Source: Paracamarosporium sp. OC-R06-R3 (lineage: Eukaryota; Ascomycota; Dothideomycetes; Pleosporales; Didymosphaeriaceae). Taken from it: a stretch of DNA of 64,000 bases. Where the stretch lies: contig JACVRA010000210.1 in assembly GCA_019828545.1 (NCBI GenBank), positions 248,531-312,530 of the forward strand, written 5' to 3'. Numbering within the stretch: position 1 is the first letter of the stretch; the number at the start of each line of letters is the position of its first letter. Below are positions 44,661-55,042 of the stretch, piece after piece. The notes under the pieces are model-generated. The model was not told where the DNA came from, ran no database searches, and worked only from the letters and a program-made list of their open reading frames with translations. A program made the position numbers and the translations under genes.

Positions 44661-46676
44661 GTTTGCGTGGATTTTTGTGGATCGGTCTTTCTGCGCGGAG
44701 CTTTATAGAATCGACGGGAGCAATCTTTAGCTTCGAACAGGTGAGTGTCGAGTGAGCGGGGACGGATGGGCGCGTACGTTGATGTTGGTTGTTCGCCTTC
44801 TGATGGTGACGATCGGAGACCATAGCGCCAAGCCCGATATCACGTGCAACAAGATTCACACACGCAAATGCAAGGTTAGCGCTTGGTGCTCCATACGTAT
44901 TGAAGGCATGCTCGATTTGATACATCTATGATAGTATGCTTCAGAAAATGTTAAACGATAATACCTCATGCGATTATGATGCGATACCCTATTGCTTTGA
45001 CAATGTTCCCGAGCAACGTTATAGACAGCTCTTCCGTAAACCAGCACTTGTCAGCATCTATACAGACTTGTTAAGAGGTATCCATCAAAGGTGTGGGTTC
45101 GAAAAGCGCTCGTTCCCAATAGCTCGTAGAATAGCTGGATGTGGTATTTCTAGTTCTGCCTGTGCCAAGGATCATCCTCTTTGCTGTCATGCGAAACCGC
45201 TTGCGTGATGCGTCACACTGTATAACAATAATCTACGTATCAGACTACTCAAGGAATGGACTTCTCGCCCGCCCTCTTTCGGCGCGATGCTTATTTGCCT
45301 GGTAGTAGGAGATCAGGTCGTACGTGCTGGCAGCAGGAACTAGTTTGTGGAAAGGACCACACGACCTTGGGCGGGCCGAATCCTGGACCCTGAACGCAAT
45401 CATTGCTGAGGCAGCTCCCTGGCCATGACCAGGTGCTATGCATACGGGAATAACGTCTGAACGCGTGGGCTGGGTACAGTGGCACCCCACGCCACAGTGA
45501 TGGGGTTGGGAAGCAATGCATGCCAATAAAAGGCACCCTGGCCGCTTGACGGCAAGCTCGAGAACATCCAACCCATGTCTCGGCCAACGTCGTCATTGCG
45601 CTGAGACAGCAAGGACGCCGTTCCGATCGTGGGTTATCTCGATGAGGTAGGCGCTTAAGCACAGCGAAGAGCCTTCGGCCTGACGCAAGCACCCTTACCA
45701 TGTCCCATAGCGTAGCCCGTAGGAGATAGGTATCCCAGCCTTCGCAGTGTAGGGTTTTCGAAACCTGGGGAAGTCGTTTGAGCCCATGAAGAGGTTTCCA
45801 AGCCGACCAAGGGCAGCGCTGCTATATGGAGACATGGTGTGTGGCTTCGGCTGGGCGTGGTGGTTGTGGAGGGCTCAGGGCAGAAGCGGGCGCACGGGAG
45901 CAAAGGCGGTCTCGATCCCGGCCCAGACGCAGCGCAAAGATAACAGTACAACGTCTGCTGTAGGCTACAGTGATGTAATAAGTGGAGAGAGCATGTGTTC
46001 CCACTGTCACACAGCGGCGACATGACCCGTGGCTCCCGGAGTGGTAAGATTAAGTTAGACTAGGCTTTTGCAAATCCGGCAAAGCAGCCACTCGACTGGC
46101 TCCCGCGCGAACGCGTGTTCTGATCCTCATGCAGACGCCTGGCTGGTCGTGAGAATCTCGAGAGCCTCCGAATTGCTGCTCTGCTGCGTGCGTGTGGTGT
46201 CGCTGTTGCTGCGCTCCTCGAGTGCTCCCCAGGCCGCTGTCGGTCCACGTGACCTTAGCGCGACGGTCGCTGTTAGCGCCAGGCTCAATGTCTGTTCTCT
46301 CCACCCCATAAGCCGCAAATCGCGTCCGAGAGCGTGCGGTAACGTGAAGCTGCTGTCCGCATCCCAGACGGTCCGTCTCCCGTTCGCCTGATGAAAAGCC
46401 GCCTGTAGCGCCCATCTGTCACACGCGTAGGTTGCCCTCCTCCCTCCTTCTCCCCCTCGGACTCGTCTTCGAGGCAGGTGCCATGGCCATCATGGTCGCG
46501 CCTGCCCAGCCTCGACATCAACAACAGAATCGCTTACGCTTCTTTGCACAGGCTGGTCGAATGCTCTCGCGTGCTAACACGGGCTGCTTCATCCCTCGTC
46601 CCCGACTTCCACGCTCGTTCCCGCCCCCGTCACGTCTTACACTCCCTACCGTATAAACATCCGTCGTGACCGCGCC
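44661..46676. other. Gene-poor interval of 2 kb (divergent RPT3 / SWI1 promoters)
   Basis: This is the only space between two divergent genes, so it holds both promoters and probably a long SWI1 leader. Frames such as 45655-46023 minus and 46068-46391 plus overlap one another and carry no domain. I looked for a proteasome-type PACE element near the RPT3 start and did not see the canonical GGTGGCAAA core. Confidence 0.5.
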
Positions 46677-49613
46677 ATGGACTTCCAATCGTCGCAGAAC
46701 GGCATGTACGATCCCTCGAGCTTCATCGACCCCAGCGCCATTGCCGGCAATCAGATGAACGGCACGCGACCGTACCCCATGTCGTCGATACCCCAGAAGC
46801 GGGATTCGACAGGCGCGACCATGTCGCGTTCTCAGACGCCCTCGCAACAACCCCAGTTCAGTTTTCAGCAAAGCTTCGCCCACACGCCCTCCCCGACTAT
46901 GCAGAACCAGCATTTCCGGCCCGGTCAAATGCCACCGCAACGGATGCAGACGGCCTCCCCCGCGCAAAACCCGCATGCGCCTCAGATGTCTCCCATGAAC
47001 TTCGCGCAAGGCTCACCGATGGGCCAGGGCTTTGATCCAAACGCCGGCAGTCAGTTTCCGGTCCAGTCAGTGCAATCGATACAATTGTCTCAGAACCTCC
47101 AGCATAAGCAGCAGGAGGCGCAAAGGGCATATGCTATGCGATTACAAGCACAGCAGCAGCAGCTTGGGAATCTGGCGGCAAGCAACATGGCTGCGCAGCA
47201 GAGACATCAGACAGGCCAAGCACAAACACCTGGCGCGCCAGGACGGCAGCCGGGAATGCAACCACACATGATGCCCAATCAAGCGCAGAACCCTCAAGCA
47301 AACCCTCAGGCCTTCTTGAAAAACGTCCACTCTCTCATGGCTCAGAATCGGCGGCCTTTTAACCCCCAACCTCAAGTGGCTGGCCGACCGATTGACCTCT
47401 TCAATTTGTATCAAATCGTGATCAAGTTCAGAGGTTCCAGAAACGTTACTACGGGCAACGCGTGGCCGCGAATCGCGCAACATCTAGGAATACCACTACA
47501 ACAATTTCCCACAGCAGCAGAAGAATTGCGACAAACTTACGAGGCGAACTTGGGGTTGTACGAGCAGATGTACATACGCAGTAAGACACAGCAGGAGCAG
47601 CAAATGAAGATGAACCCCATGGGGCAGATGGGGCAGATGGGACAGCAGATGTCACCGACAAGGAATTCTGTGCCCGGTGCGCCGAACGCTGCTGCCGCCG
47701 CGGCGCAACAAGAATACATGCAACAATTACAAAGAAAGCAAATGCAGCAACAAGCCCAACGTCAGTCCGACGCAGGATTACAGCAAGCGCAAGCTTTCGA
47801 ACAGCCAGCACAACAGCCACAGTCAACCCCATTGCAAACGAGCGCTACGCCGGCTTTAGCCAATGGTCAGAGCACTCCACAAGCTGATGGCAATCTACCC
47901 GGTCAACATCGCAAAAGTATGAGTCGACCACTTGAAGGAACACCGGTTCCTAGTTCAGACCCTGCCCAGCCAAGCGGAACCCCAATTAAGACAGAATCGG
48001 ACGTCGCTGCAACCCAGTCTGCCCTTGAACAGAAACGTCACATCGAAGAAGAAGAGGATGGAATATACTACAGACCCGCCACTAATCTAACCATCAAAAA
48101 TACATGGGGAGTGTTGGAGCTGAGCGATGAGCTTGTACAAGAAGTCAGTAAGAAGTTGCTTTGGATGCCCAATGTACCAGAGCTGCGAGAAATGGGGGTT
48201 GTCGATATACGTGCGCTGACCATGAGTCTTCGCTCTGGCCTCCATGCTGAGACCAGGCTGGCGCTGGATACTCTTTCCAAACTGACCCACGAGAATAACA
48301 TTCAGCTCGACTTGGAGCAATGCGACGATTTAGTGGACGTGCTAGCAGATTACGCCGAGGATCAACTAGAAATACTGGGCACCGATAATCCAGAAGTGAC
48401 CGACATAATCGAGCTCATGTCTTACGAGGACGTTCTACACAACTGTCAAGCAGAAGTCAATACGCTCCAGGACCTTCCCGAATTTGGCACCAAGGCATAC
48501 GATCTTGATCGAACCGCGGATCGGGTGTTGGCCGTAACATCAATTATTCGTAATCTGTCATTCCTGGAAATCAATCACGCCCGCCTCTCTTCGCCACCCG
48601 TACTCAAGTTTCTTTCGAATGCCATAAGACTTGTCGGTACCAGAATGCTCTTTTTAAGATCCTATATCCATACACTGGACTTCATGAAGGATCTGATTAC
48701 CTTTTTCTCCAACTCGAGCACCAGAATTGCGTTGCCTTCTAGAGAAGACGCTTACGCCGTGCTCCACTTCTTATGCGCGTTTGCACCAAGCCCGCGTCCA
48801 GGCCTCCCTGTGCGATTCACCTCGTATAACCCCAAGATCCATCGTTACCTTCCGTCCGCTGTCGATAGCATGGCTAAGCTTCTTGCCATTGATGACCCTA
48901 ATCGGTCATTCTACAAACAAATTTTCATTAACGAGGCAACGTCTGATCCTCCTTACGATCTTCTCACTCGCGCATTTGCCCTCGCAATCGCCGTGGTGCC
49001 GGACCGAACCGAGGGAAAACTCCACGACCTAGCCGAAACCCGACCTAAGGAAGTGCAGCATTATGAAGCGCGGGTTGCTGAGGCTCGGAAACCATATCTC
49101 ATGCAAGGCATGCTCGCTGCAGATATCCTTGCTTCTCTCGCTCCTGGACCTGAGAGCGGGGTCTGTCGATCTTGGTTAGAAGCCGAGGACGGGTGGGCAA
49201 ACAGTTTGCTCAAGTTCGCCATGTCGCTCTGTTCGTTGGATGCCAGAATGCAACAACCTCCTCCGCAACCTAACCATCGTGGTCAAAGGCCAATGGAACA
49301 GGATCGAGAAGGGTACCACCTTATCGTCAACCGAGCTTTGTCGATGATCAAGCGACTTGGTGACAAGTCTAAAGGTTCGGAGCCACTGGTAAAGGCCATG
49401 GAACCGAACGGGACGGGTGCTGCAGACGATGACGACGATGACAACGATTGGGCTGACGATATGGAAGAATTCGACGTGGGTGGCACGACTTGGAAGGTCA
49501 AGGCAGACATTCTGCCGAGAAAGGAAACTGTGCTTGGCGCTTTGCTGATGCATCAACTGGATGCGAGGGCATTGCGGCAATTTTGTGGGCTCGGTTATCT
49601 TGCGGAAAACTGA
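46677..49613 (+). CDS. SWI/SNF chromatin-remodelling subunit Swi1 (ARID domain)
   Basis: A single exon encodes 978 residues. A Gln/Pro/Met-rich N-terminus is followed at about residues 237-300 by an ARID DNA-binding domain (GRPIDLFNLYQIVIKFRGSR, NAWPRIAQHLGIP, AAEELRQTYEANLGLYEQMY). A second Gln-rich part follows (QEYMQQLQRKQMQQQAQ). The C-terminal half is helical, with motifs such as FLEINHARLSSPPVLKFLSN and an acidic DDDDDDNDWADDMEEF stretch. Swi1 is the ARID subunit of SWI/SNF, which moves nucleosomes at promoters in the nucleus. The start gives MDFQSSQNGMYDP, preceded by no in-frame Met. The low-complexity composition resembles that of yeast Swi1, whose Gln/Asn-rich region can form a prion. 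Confidence 0.93.
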   Translation: MDFQSSQNGMYDPSSFIDPSAIAGNQMNGTRPYPMSSIPQKRDSTGATMSRSQTPSQQPQFSFQQSFAHTPSPTMQNQHFRPGQMPPQRMQTASPAQNPHAPQMSPMNFAQGSPMGQGFDPNAGSQFPVQSVQSIQLSQNLQHKQQEAQRAYAMRLQAQQQQLGNLAASNMAAQQRHQTGQAQTPGAPGRQPGMQPHMMPNQAQNPQANPQAFLKNVHSLMAQNRRPFNPQPQVAGRPIDLFNLYQIVIKFRGSRNVTTGNAWPRIAQHLGIPLQQFPTAAEELRQTYEANLGLYEQMYIRSKTQQEQQMKMNPMGQMGQMGQQMSPTRNSVPGAPNAAAAAAQQEYMQQLQRKQMQQQAQRQSDAGLQQAQAFEQPAQQPQSTPLQTSATPALANGQSTPQADGNLPGQHRKSMSRPLEGTPVPSSDPAQPSGTPIKTESDVAATQSALEQKRHIEEEEDGIYYRPATNLTIKNTWGVLELSDELVQEVSKKLLWMPNVPELREMGVVDIRALTMSLRSGLHAETRLALDTLSKLTHENNIQLDLEQCDDLVDVLADYAEDQLEILGTDNPEVTDIIELMSYEDVLHNCQAEVNTLQDLPEFGTKAYDLDRTADRVLAVTSIIRNLSFLEINHARLSSPPVLKFLSNAIRLVGTRMLFLRSYIHTLDFMKDLITFFSNSSTRIALPSREDAYAVLHFLCAFAPSPRPGLPVRFTSYNPKIHRYLPSAVDSMAKLLAIDDPNRSFYKQIFINEATSDPPYDLLTRAFALAIAVVPDRTEGKLHDLAETRPKEVQHYEARVAEARKPYLMQGMLAADILASLAPGPESGVCRSWLEAEDGWANSLLKFAMSLCSLDARMQQPPPQPNHRGQRPMEQDREGYHLIVNRALSMIKRLGDKSKGSEPLVKAMEPNGTGAADDDDDDNDWADDMEEFDVGGTTWKVKADILPRKETVLGALLMHQLDARALRQFCGLGYLAEN

Positions 49614-50134
49614 GCTTTCGTTGTATACCAATTGCTATACCATTTGTAGGAACGAGAGACATTTTTGGCGCATTGTGGGCACTTGAGCGGGACTGACTAG
49701 CACATGACGGAACGGTTTGAAAAGGATTGGGAGAGGGGTTCAAGTTGGGATTGTGATATGCACTCTGGTTTTGTGTGTACTGGATTTCTACCATTCTCAT
49801 GTGTGATACTATGAACAAACTCTGGCCACTATATCTTCTTTTGCTAGTGGCTTGAAGACGCGCATATTTTTTTCCCCCTTTGACTATACTACGATATATG
49901 ATCAAAAGGATATCTTATTACGAGATCTAGGCTTGATTGGTACTTCCCAGAAGGCATAGTTCCACATTATTAATAAGGAACACACGAAAAGACTAGAGCA
50001 TATGCATAGTAGCACCTGTAATAAATACATCGTCATAGTAAACCACATACTGGTCGTAGAAGTATCTGTTCACTTTACTTTTCCTGCACTGTGATGGTAA
50101 ACGTGCGCTTACCAAGTACGGTGGCGCAAGTGAA
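49614..50134. other. Intergenic, no gene seen
   Basis: This is the 3' flank of the SWI1 gene and the promoter of the RPAP1-like gene. It becomes AT-rich around 49870-50050, with no open coding frame of note. Confidence 0.55.
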
Positions 50135-51640
50135 ATGGCAAGTTTAGGCGAGCTTTCGGAAGTGCCATCGCAAGCTCTGGCTCAAAGCTCGCAAGACAAG
50201 CTTTCCCACAACTCCACCACAAACATGTCTTTAGCACGAGGAGAACGCGTGTACTTTGACTTCGACAACGGCAATATCGAACCAGCTGGTGCGGAACAAG
50301 AAAGCAACGATGCGCCCCCGCCCTCGCTCGCATCCGCCTTCGTAGGCGACATCCTCGAACGCCCCGCTGGAGGGGTTGCGCAACCACCCGTAGCACCATC
50401 TTTCAAAGCTAATGCCAGCGGATTTCCGGCGCACAAGAAGCGCACGCCGAGGGTCTCTGCGTTCAAAAGAGAACGGACGGCGAATGGGGATGCGAAACGG
50501 AAAGCACCTGCAACGATACAGCGGACAGAGGGTGTGGAGAAAGAGCAGGCGCAGACGAAAAACGCGGGTGAAGATGACAACGAGAAGAGGCAAATCGATG
50601 AAGAGAATAGACAAAGGCTGGCGAATATGTCGAGCGAGGAGATCGAACAGGAGCAGAGGGAGTTATTGGAAAGTCTGCCGCCGAGCTTGATACAGAAGCT
50701 GTTAGGGAGAGCCAATATCGAGGACGGGAGTAACGAAAAGGACTGGGATATACCGACCGAGCCGGTCTCGGAGAAGCCTGAGGAGAATGAGAGGGAAGCA
50801 AAAACAGAGACGGCGAAGAAGGTATCATTCGTTGAGCCAGACTCGAAGGATGAAGCATCGCCAGCGCATGCTGCACCGCCAGAAGCGCCCACCTCTACAG
50901 AGTCTACCACCCCAGCACCAGAACTACACGAAGATCACGGTTCGATACATTTTCCCCGTCCGACACAACCACCCGATCTTGACCCAAACGACCCCTCCTT
51001 TCTCCAGAACCTTCACGAAAAGTACTTCCCCAACCTCGCTTATGATCCATCTACCCTATCATGGATGACGCCCATAGATCCGAATGACAAACGCTCGCCA
51101 TACCATCCATCCCACCAAGCCTACAACGCCAAAGACCTCCGCTTCGACTTCAAAGGCGCTCTCCTCGCACCATCAGCCGCACGCGAAATCCCAGTGTCAG
51201 AAGGATTGCACCACCATGCCGACGCCCCCGAAGCCGCTGGTTATACAATCGCCGAGCTAGCCATCATGGCGCGTAGCAGTGTCGCCGCACAGCGGTGCAT
51301 TGCGTTCCAGACGCTCGGTCGCTTCCTGTACCGTCTCGGCCGCGGCGAATTTGGCTTTGAGAAAGTAAAGCGGAAGACGGATGGACCAGTGCAGGTTGCG
51401 AAGAATCCTAACGTTAAGGAAGAGGATGAGGTTGATGAGGATGAGATTGAGGTTGATATGGAGGATGCGGGGAGTGCGATGGCTAGTGGGCTTTGGAAGG
51501 AGATTGACGACGGGAAGGTAATTGAGACGTTGACCGAGGAGGCAAATAAGAATAAAGGGCATCTTACTAGTAGGACATTTGCGCAGGAGGCGCTTTGGAA
51601 TTGGAGGAGGGGTGGGGGACGAAAGAGGGCGGCTGTTTGA
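50135..51640 (+). CDS. RNA polymerase II-associated protein 1-like (RPAP1 / Rba50)
   Basis: A single exon encodes 501 residues. The N-terminal part has SAFVGDILERP and the RPAP1-N-type KRTPRVSAFKRER. A predicted helical segment RLANMSSEEIEQEQRELLESL contains the conserved MSxEEIxxEQxELLE pattern of the family. The RPAP1-C-type region is AKDLRFDFKGALLAPS and GYTIAELAIMARSSVAAQR, where a short RFLYRLGRGEFG segment ends the conserved part. RPAP1/Rba50 acts in assembly and nuclear import of RNA polymerase II. At 501 residues it is like fungal Rba50 and much shorter than animal RPAP1. A second Met (MSLARGERVYF) lies 30 codons downstream and is a possible alternative start. Confidence 0.88.
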   Translation: MASLGELSEVPSQALAQSSQDKLSHNSTTNMSLARGERVYFDFDNGNIEPAGAEQESNDAPPPSLASAFVGDILERPAGGVAQPPVAPSFKANASGFPAHKKRTPRVSAFKRERTANGDAKRKAPATIQRTEGVEKEQAQTKNAGEDDNEKRQIDEENRQRLANMSSEEIEQEQRELLESLPPSLIQKLLGRANIEDGSNEKDWDIPTEPVSEKPEENEREAKTETAKKVSFVEPDSKDEASPAHAAPPEAPTSTESTTPAPELHEDHGSIHFPRPTQPPDLDPNDPSFLQNLHEKYFPNLAYDPSTLSWMTPIDPNDKRSPYHPSHQAYNAKDLRFDFKGALLAPSAAREIPVSEGLHHHADAPEAAGYTIAELAIMARSSVAAQRCIAFQTLGRFLYRLGRGEFGFEKVKRKTDGPVQVAKNPNVKEEDEVDEDEIEVDMEDAGSAMASGLWKEIDDGKVIETLTEEANKNKGHLTSRTFAQEALWNWRRGGGRKRAAV

Positions 51641-52169
51641 GGGGTGGTCAGCTAGGGAAGATGTAAAATGGCCCTTGGGAATTGTTTTCTATGGCTAGGG
51701 GTTTTGCTTGATGTATGAGGAGCGAAAGTTCAGTAGGACGAGCTGGGAGAATGACATTGCGATACCCATTTAACGAAATCCAAATGCGCACGCTTACATT
51801 TTCTGTAATCTTTACACGAGACTCGGGTGGCAGATCATGACTCAATATTCAACATGTAAAACAGAATTTAGAAAAGAGCAAGACAAACAAATCACTTGTG
51901 TAAGGAAGTATAACCTTTCTAGAGAGGAGCCAACCCAATGATTTCCGAAGCCACTAGTTGTTGACACAGTCATACAATACGGGGGAGCTTTCCGGCGGTC
52001 ACAACCACAAAACTCATGGAACAATTGAAGAAACCAAGTAAGATTCGAAGTACAGATAATGCGTTTAGTACATCAACTTCTTCAGTTGACTCTTCCTTCG
52101 TTCACCACCAACACGTCCTCCCACCCGAGAACGAGTGAGACTCTCCTTCCCCTATTTCACATGCATCCA
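51641..52169. other. Convergent intergenic region
   Basis: These are the 3' flanks of the RPAP1-like gene and the transporter gene. No gene is supported. Confidence 0.55.
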
Positions 52170-54031
52170 TCAAACTTTCTTCTCATGAACAACGTTCTCT
52201 TCCCTCTCAATAACAACCTTCTCCACCGCCTCAGCAGCCCTAATATTCTTCTCCTCACCTTCGAACACTGCGTACGCATTAGCTTTCCATTCCACACACT
52301 CTGACTACAAGGAAACCACTTACAGAAAGCAAGTTCCTCCAGTGTCCGGTTCGCTGTCTCAGGGAACAGGAACCACACAAACACAACCTCGTACGTAAGC
52401 CACGCGACGTACACGATGAGCCATTTCCACGAGATGTTGCCGAGACCGATGGGATTGACGAAAGTGGTGAAGAAGCCGGCGAGGCGACCAAAGAGCTGGA
52501 AGACGGCGATACCGCGGGAACGCTCCATGTATGGCCATACTTCGACCATGTAGGCTAGATCATGTTAGTTCTTCTCCTGAATCTATACTGTAATATACCT
52601 GGGTGTGTGGACTCACTATACGTTAAAGCATTGAAGCCGATGTTGTAGCACGGCTGGTACGCGAAGATGAAGAAAGCACTGGCGGCACTAGCAGGTCCAT
52701 TGTGACCGCCTGATTTCTCGGCCGTGGTGGCGAACTTGAAGGCGATGGTCCAGCCGGTGTATACGACGAGGAGGGAGAGTGTGCAAAGCATGTAGAGTGT
52801 GCGACGCTTGAAGCGGGTGACGATGAGAGCGACGACACCACCGGTTACGAGGGACCACGCGGCGTAGCCGACGTTGAGCTTTTGTTTAGTGATGGCGTCT
52901 TTGATGCCGATCATCTTCATAAGGTCGCCGAAGAAGTAACTGTTGCTGTCAGCGACGCGGACATGGATGGATACGGAGGGAAAATAGCTTACGAGATGAG
53001 CGTGTTGCCGGACCACTGTGTGAAGAGACCAAGGTTAGCCGTGATCAATGTACGTCTACGCATTCCACTGGTATTTAGAAGGTCCATCCATCCCCTCTTC
53101 TTCGCTTCACTTTCTAGTTCGATCGTTGCCCTGATCTGCGCGATCTCGCCCTTTACGAATTCACTTTCCGAGTTCCCTTCAGCATGGTACTTGATGAGAA
53201 TAGCCTCAGCTTCCTCAATGCGGTCATGGCTAATGAGCCAACGCGGGCTCTCTGGAAGGAACAGCACGAACACACATTGAATAAGCGAGGGTGCGAGCTG
53301 GAGAAGCGATGGGACTCGCCAGGCCCAGTCGTTAGGGATGCTGTTGGTTCCGAAAACGATACCAGCTGCGACTACCTGTCCAACGAAGTAGGAGACATTG
53401 AAGAGGGATGTAAGGACGGGGCGCTCTTTGGGGTAGCCGAGTTCACCGATGAGGGAAGAGCCAGCGACGATACAAGCGGGTATACCGAAACCGAGAATAA
53501 GTCGCGCGAAGATGTACATAGTCACTGTCCGTCAAGTTAATCATATATGGCTCCTGTAAAGTAATAATCGCATCGCACGTACCATTCTGCGAAAATCCTT
53601 GGATGATAGCTCCGATGATCATAACGATTGAGCCGAACATAATGGAGCCTCGACGTCCAACCCAATTATCTACCATAGGAATGAAAGGAAGCGAAAGGAT
53701 AGCACCAAGAGAGTATGCCGCAGCGATGATACCCTTGAGCGAGCCCTGCGGGTTGTTGAAGTCTACGCGCGTTAATTGAAGCCAAAATCGACTGTAAACA
53801 TCCTGTCTTACAATCAATCCATGAGGGAACAATCTGCAAAGCGTTGATCAACTGCGAATCGAACCCAGACGTAATCTCAATTCCGATAGCAGCTGGCACA
53901 AGCAACAGATAAAGATTTCTCAAATGCGGCTTGCGAATCCAGGAGACGGTATCTTCAGCGACGAGGCGGGTGAGGACCGGATCCGCCGCCTGCCCTTTAG
54001 CCTTGCTGGTTCCGTGGTTCAGGATACCCAT
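52170..54031 (-). CDS. MFS sugar transporter (hexose/lactose permease type)
   Basis: Six exons (54031-53812, 53762-53583, 53524-52993, 52939-52617, 52554-52324, 52267-52170) give 527 residues with 12 predicted membrane helices. I took the start MGILNHGTSKAKG; a Met 20 codons upstream is also in frame. Family marks include DSQLINALQIVPSW, DNWVGRRGSIMFGS (the RxGRR-type loop), ARLILGFGIPACIVAGSSLIGELGYPKER, FLPESPRWL (sugar-porter PESPRWL motif), and the second-half FLFPETANRTLEEL (PETxxxxLEE). It is likely a plasma-membrane sugar/H+ symporter. The exact sugar is unknown; the pattern is closest to fungal lactose/galactose permease-like members. All introns are short (44-62 nt) and keep frame. 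Confidence 0.93.
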
Positions 54032-55042
54032 TTCGGCGTTGTTCTTTGGTGACAGCAAAAAGCGAAGGTGTTTCGACCCAAGGGCAGACACATTCCGGGG
54101 CTCCTGCTATACCTTATACCCATCCCCACTTCATTTCAGCATGTCATGCAGCACGTAAAGTATGCCTCCAGCCTAGCCACGCGGGTTTCATTGGCGTGAT
54201 ATTTCGCTTCATACACACACACCCCGTGCAAAGTAGACGGCAGGCATTACCATATTGCGCGTTAGTGCTGCGACATTTACTTGCAATGTTGCGTCTGGCG
54301 GGCCGCTCTACCGTGCCCTTGTCGTTACTATAACTCGGAGCATTGCGGGAGAAAGGAGCCGCAACGATTAGTCGAGTGCTTATTGCAGCCGCATCAAAGC
54401 TTTGCAACGCCATTAAAGCTTGTCCGCACTTGCCATTCTTGGGTAGTCCCGTCCTTCCGACTTCCGTCTGAGTGGACAGGCGAGGGTCTCTCACGAGATC
54501 GCTCCATGGGGTGAGTCCCATGGGGTGAGGTGTGCAGGCGGATTTTACCCGGATCAGCAATTCTTGTCCGGCCCTCGTGCGCTGTGGAGTGCGCAAAACG
54601 CGCTCGACAGCTCGCATCAGCACCATCAAGTTTCGCCAAGGGAGGCATACTGGGCGCTTTTCCAACTGTTGGGAGTAAAGGTTTGCGCAAGTCAGCACAG
54701 TGCGGACGAAGATGCTTCGGTTAGTACAACCGAGGTTTATTGAGGGACGTGGAAGTGCTTTGCTTGTAATCAATAGCGGCATCGCCCAGAGCTGTTTCTG
54801 TGATCTGTTCATTCAGGTGTTCCGATACTGCGGGTCTGGTCAATCTCGAGGTTTCAACTCATCGGACTCACATTTAACCTTGCACACATTAAGGCGCCTC
54901 TCCCCCGGTCCCAGTAGCCCTATTGCCTGTCTGGGTGCCCAATCAGAGCGATGCGATGCAGGGAAAGAGGGGTTCTTATTCAAAGAAGATAGATCGATTT
55001 GTGAACTAGACAGTACGGTTTTCGGTAATTGTGATTATTTTG
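54032..55042. other. Intergenic, about 1 kb
   Basis: This is the promoter of the transporter gene and the 3' flank of GPI1. A 222-codon minus frame (54144-54812) overlaps a run of plus frames, has basic low-information composition and no start or splice support, so I do not call it. Confidence 0.5.

Noticed and set aside
54032..54091. Upstream Met of the transporter (54091) as start
   Set aside because: The 20 extra residues (MSALGSKHLRF...) do not look like a transporter N-terminus; MGILNHG at 54031 matches the family better.
54144..54812. Long minus-strand frame (222 codons) between the transporter gene and GPI1
   Set aside because: It overlaps plus-strand frames of similar quality, has basic, low-information composition, and shows no domain or splice pattern.
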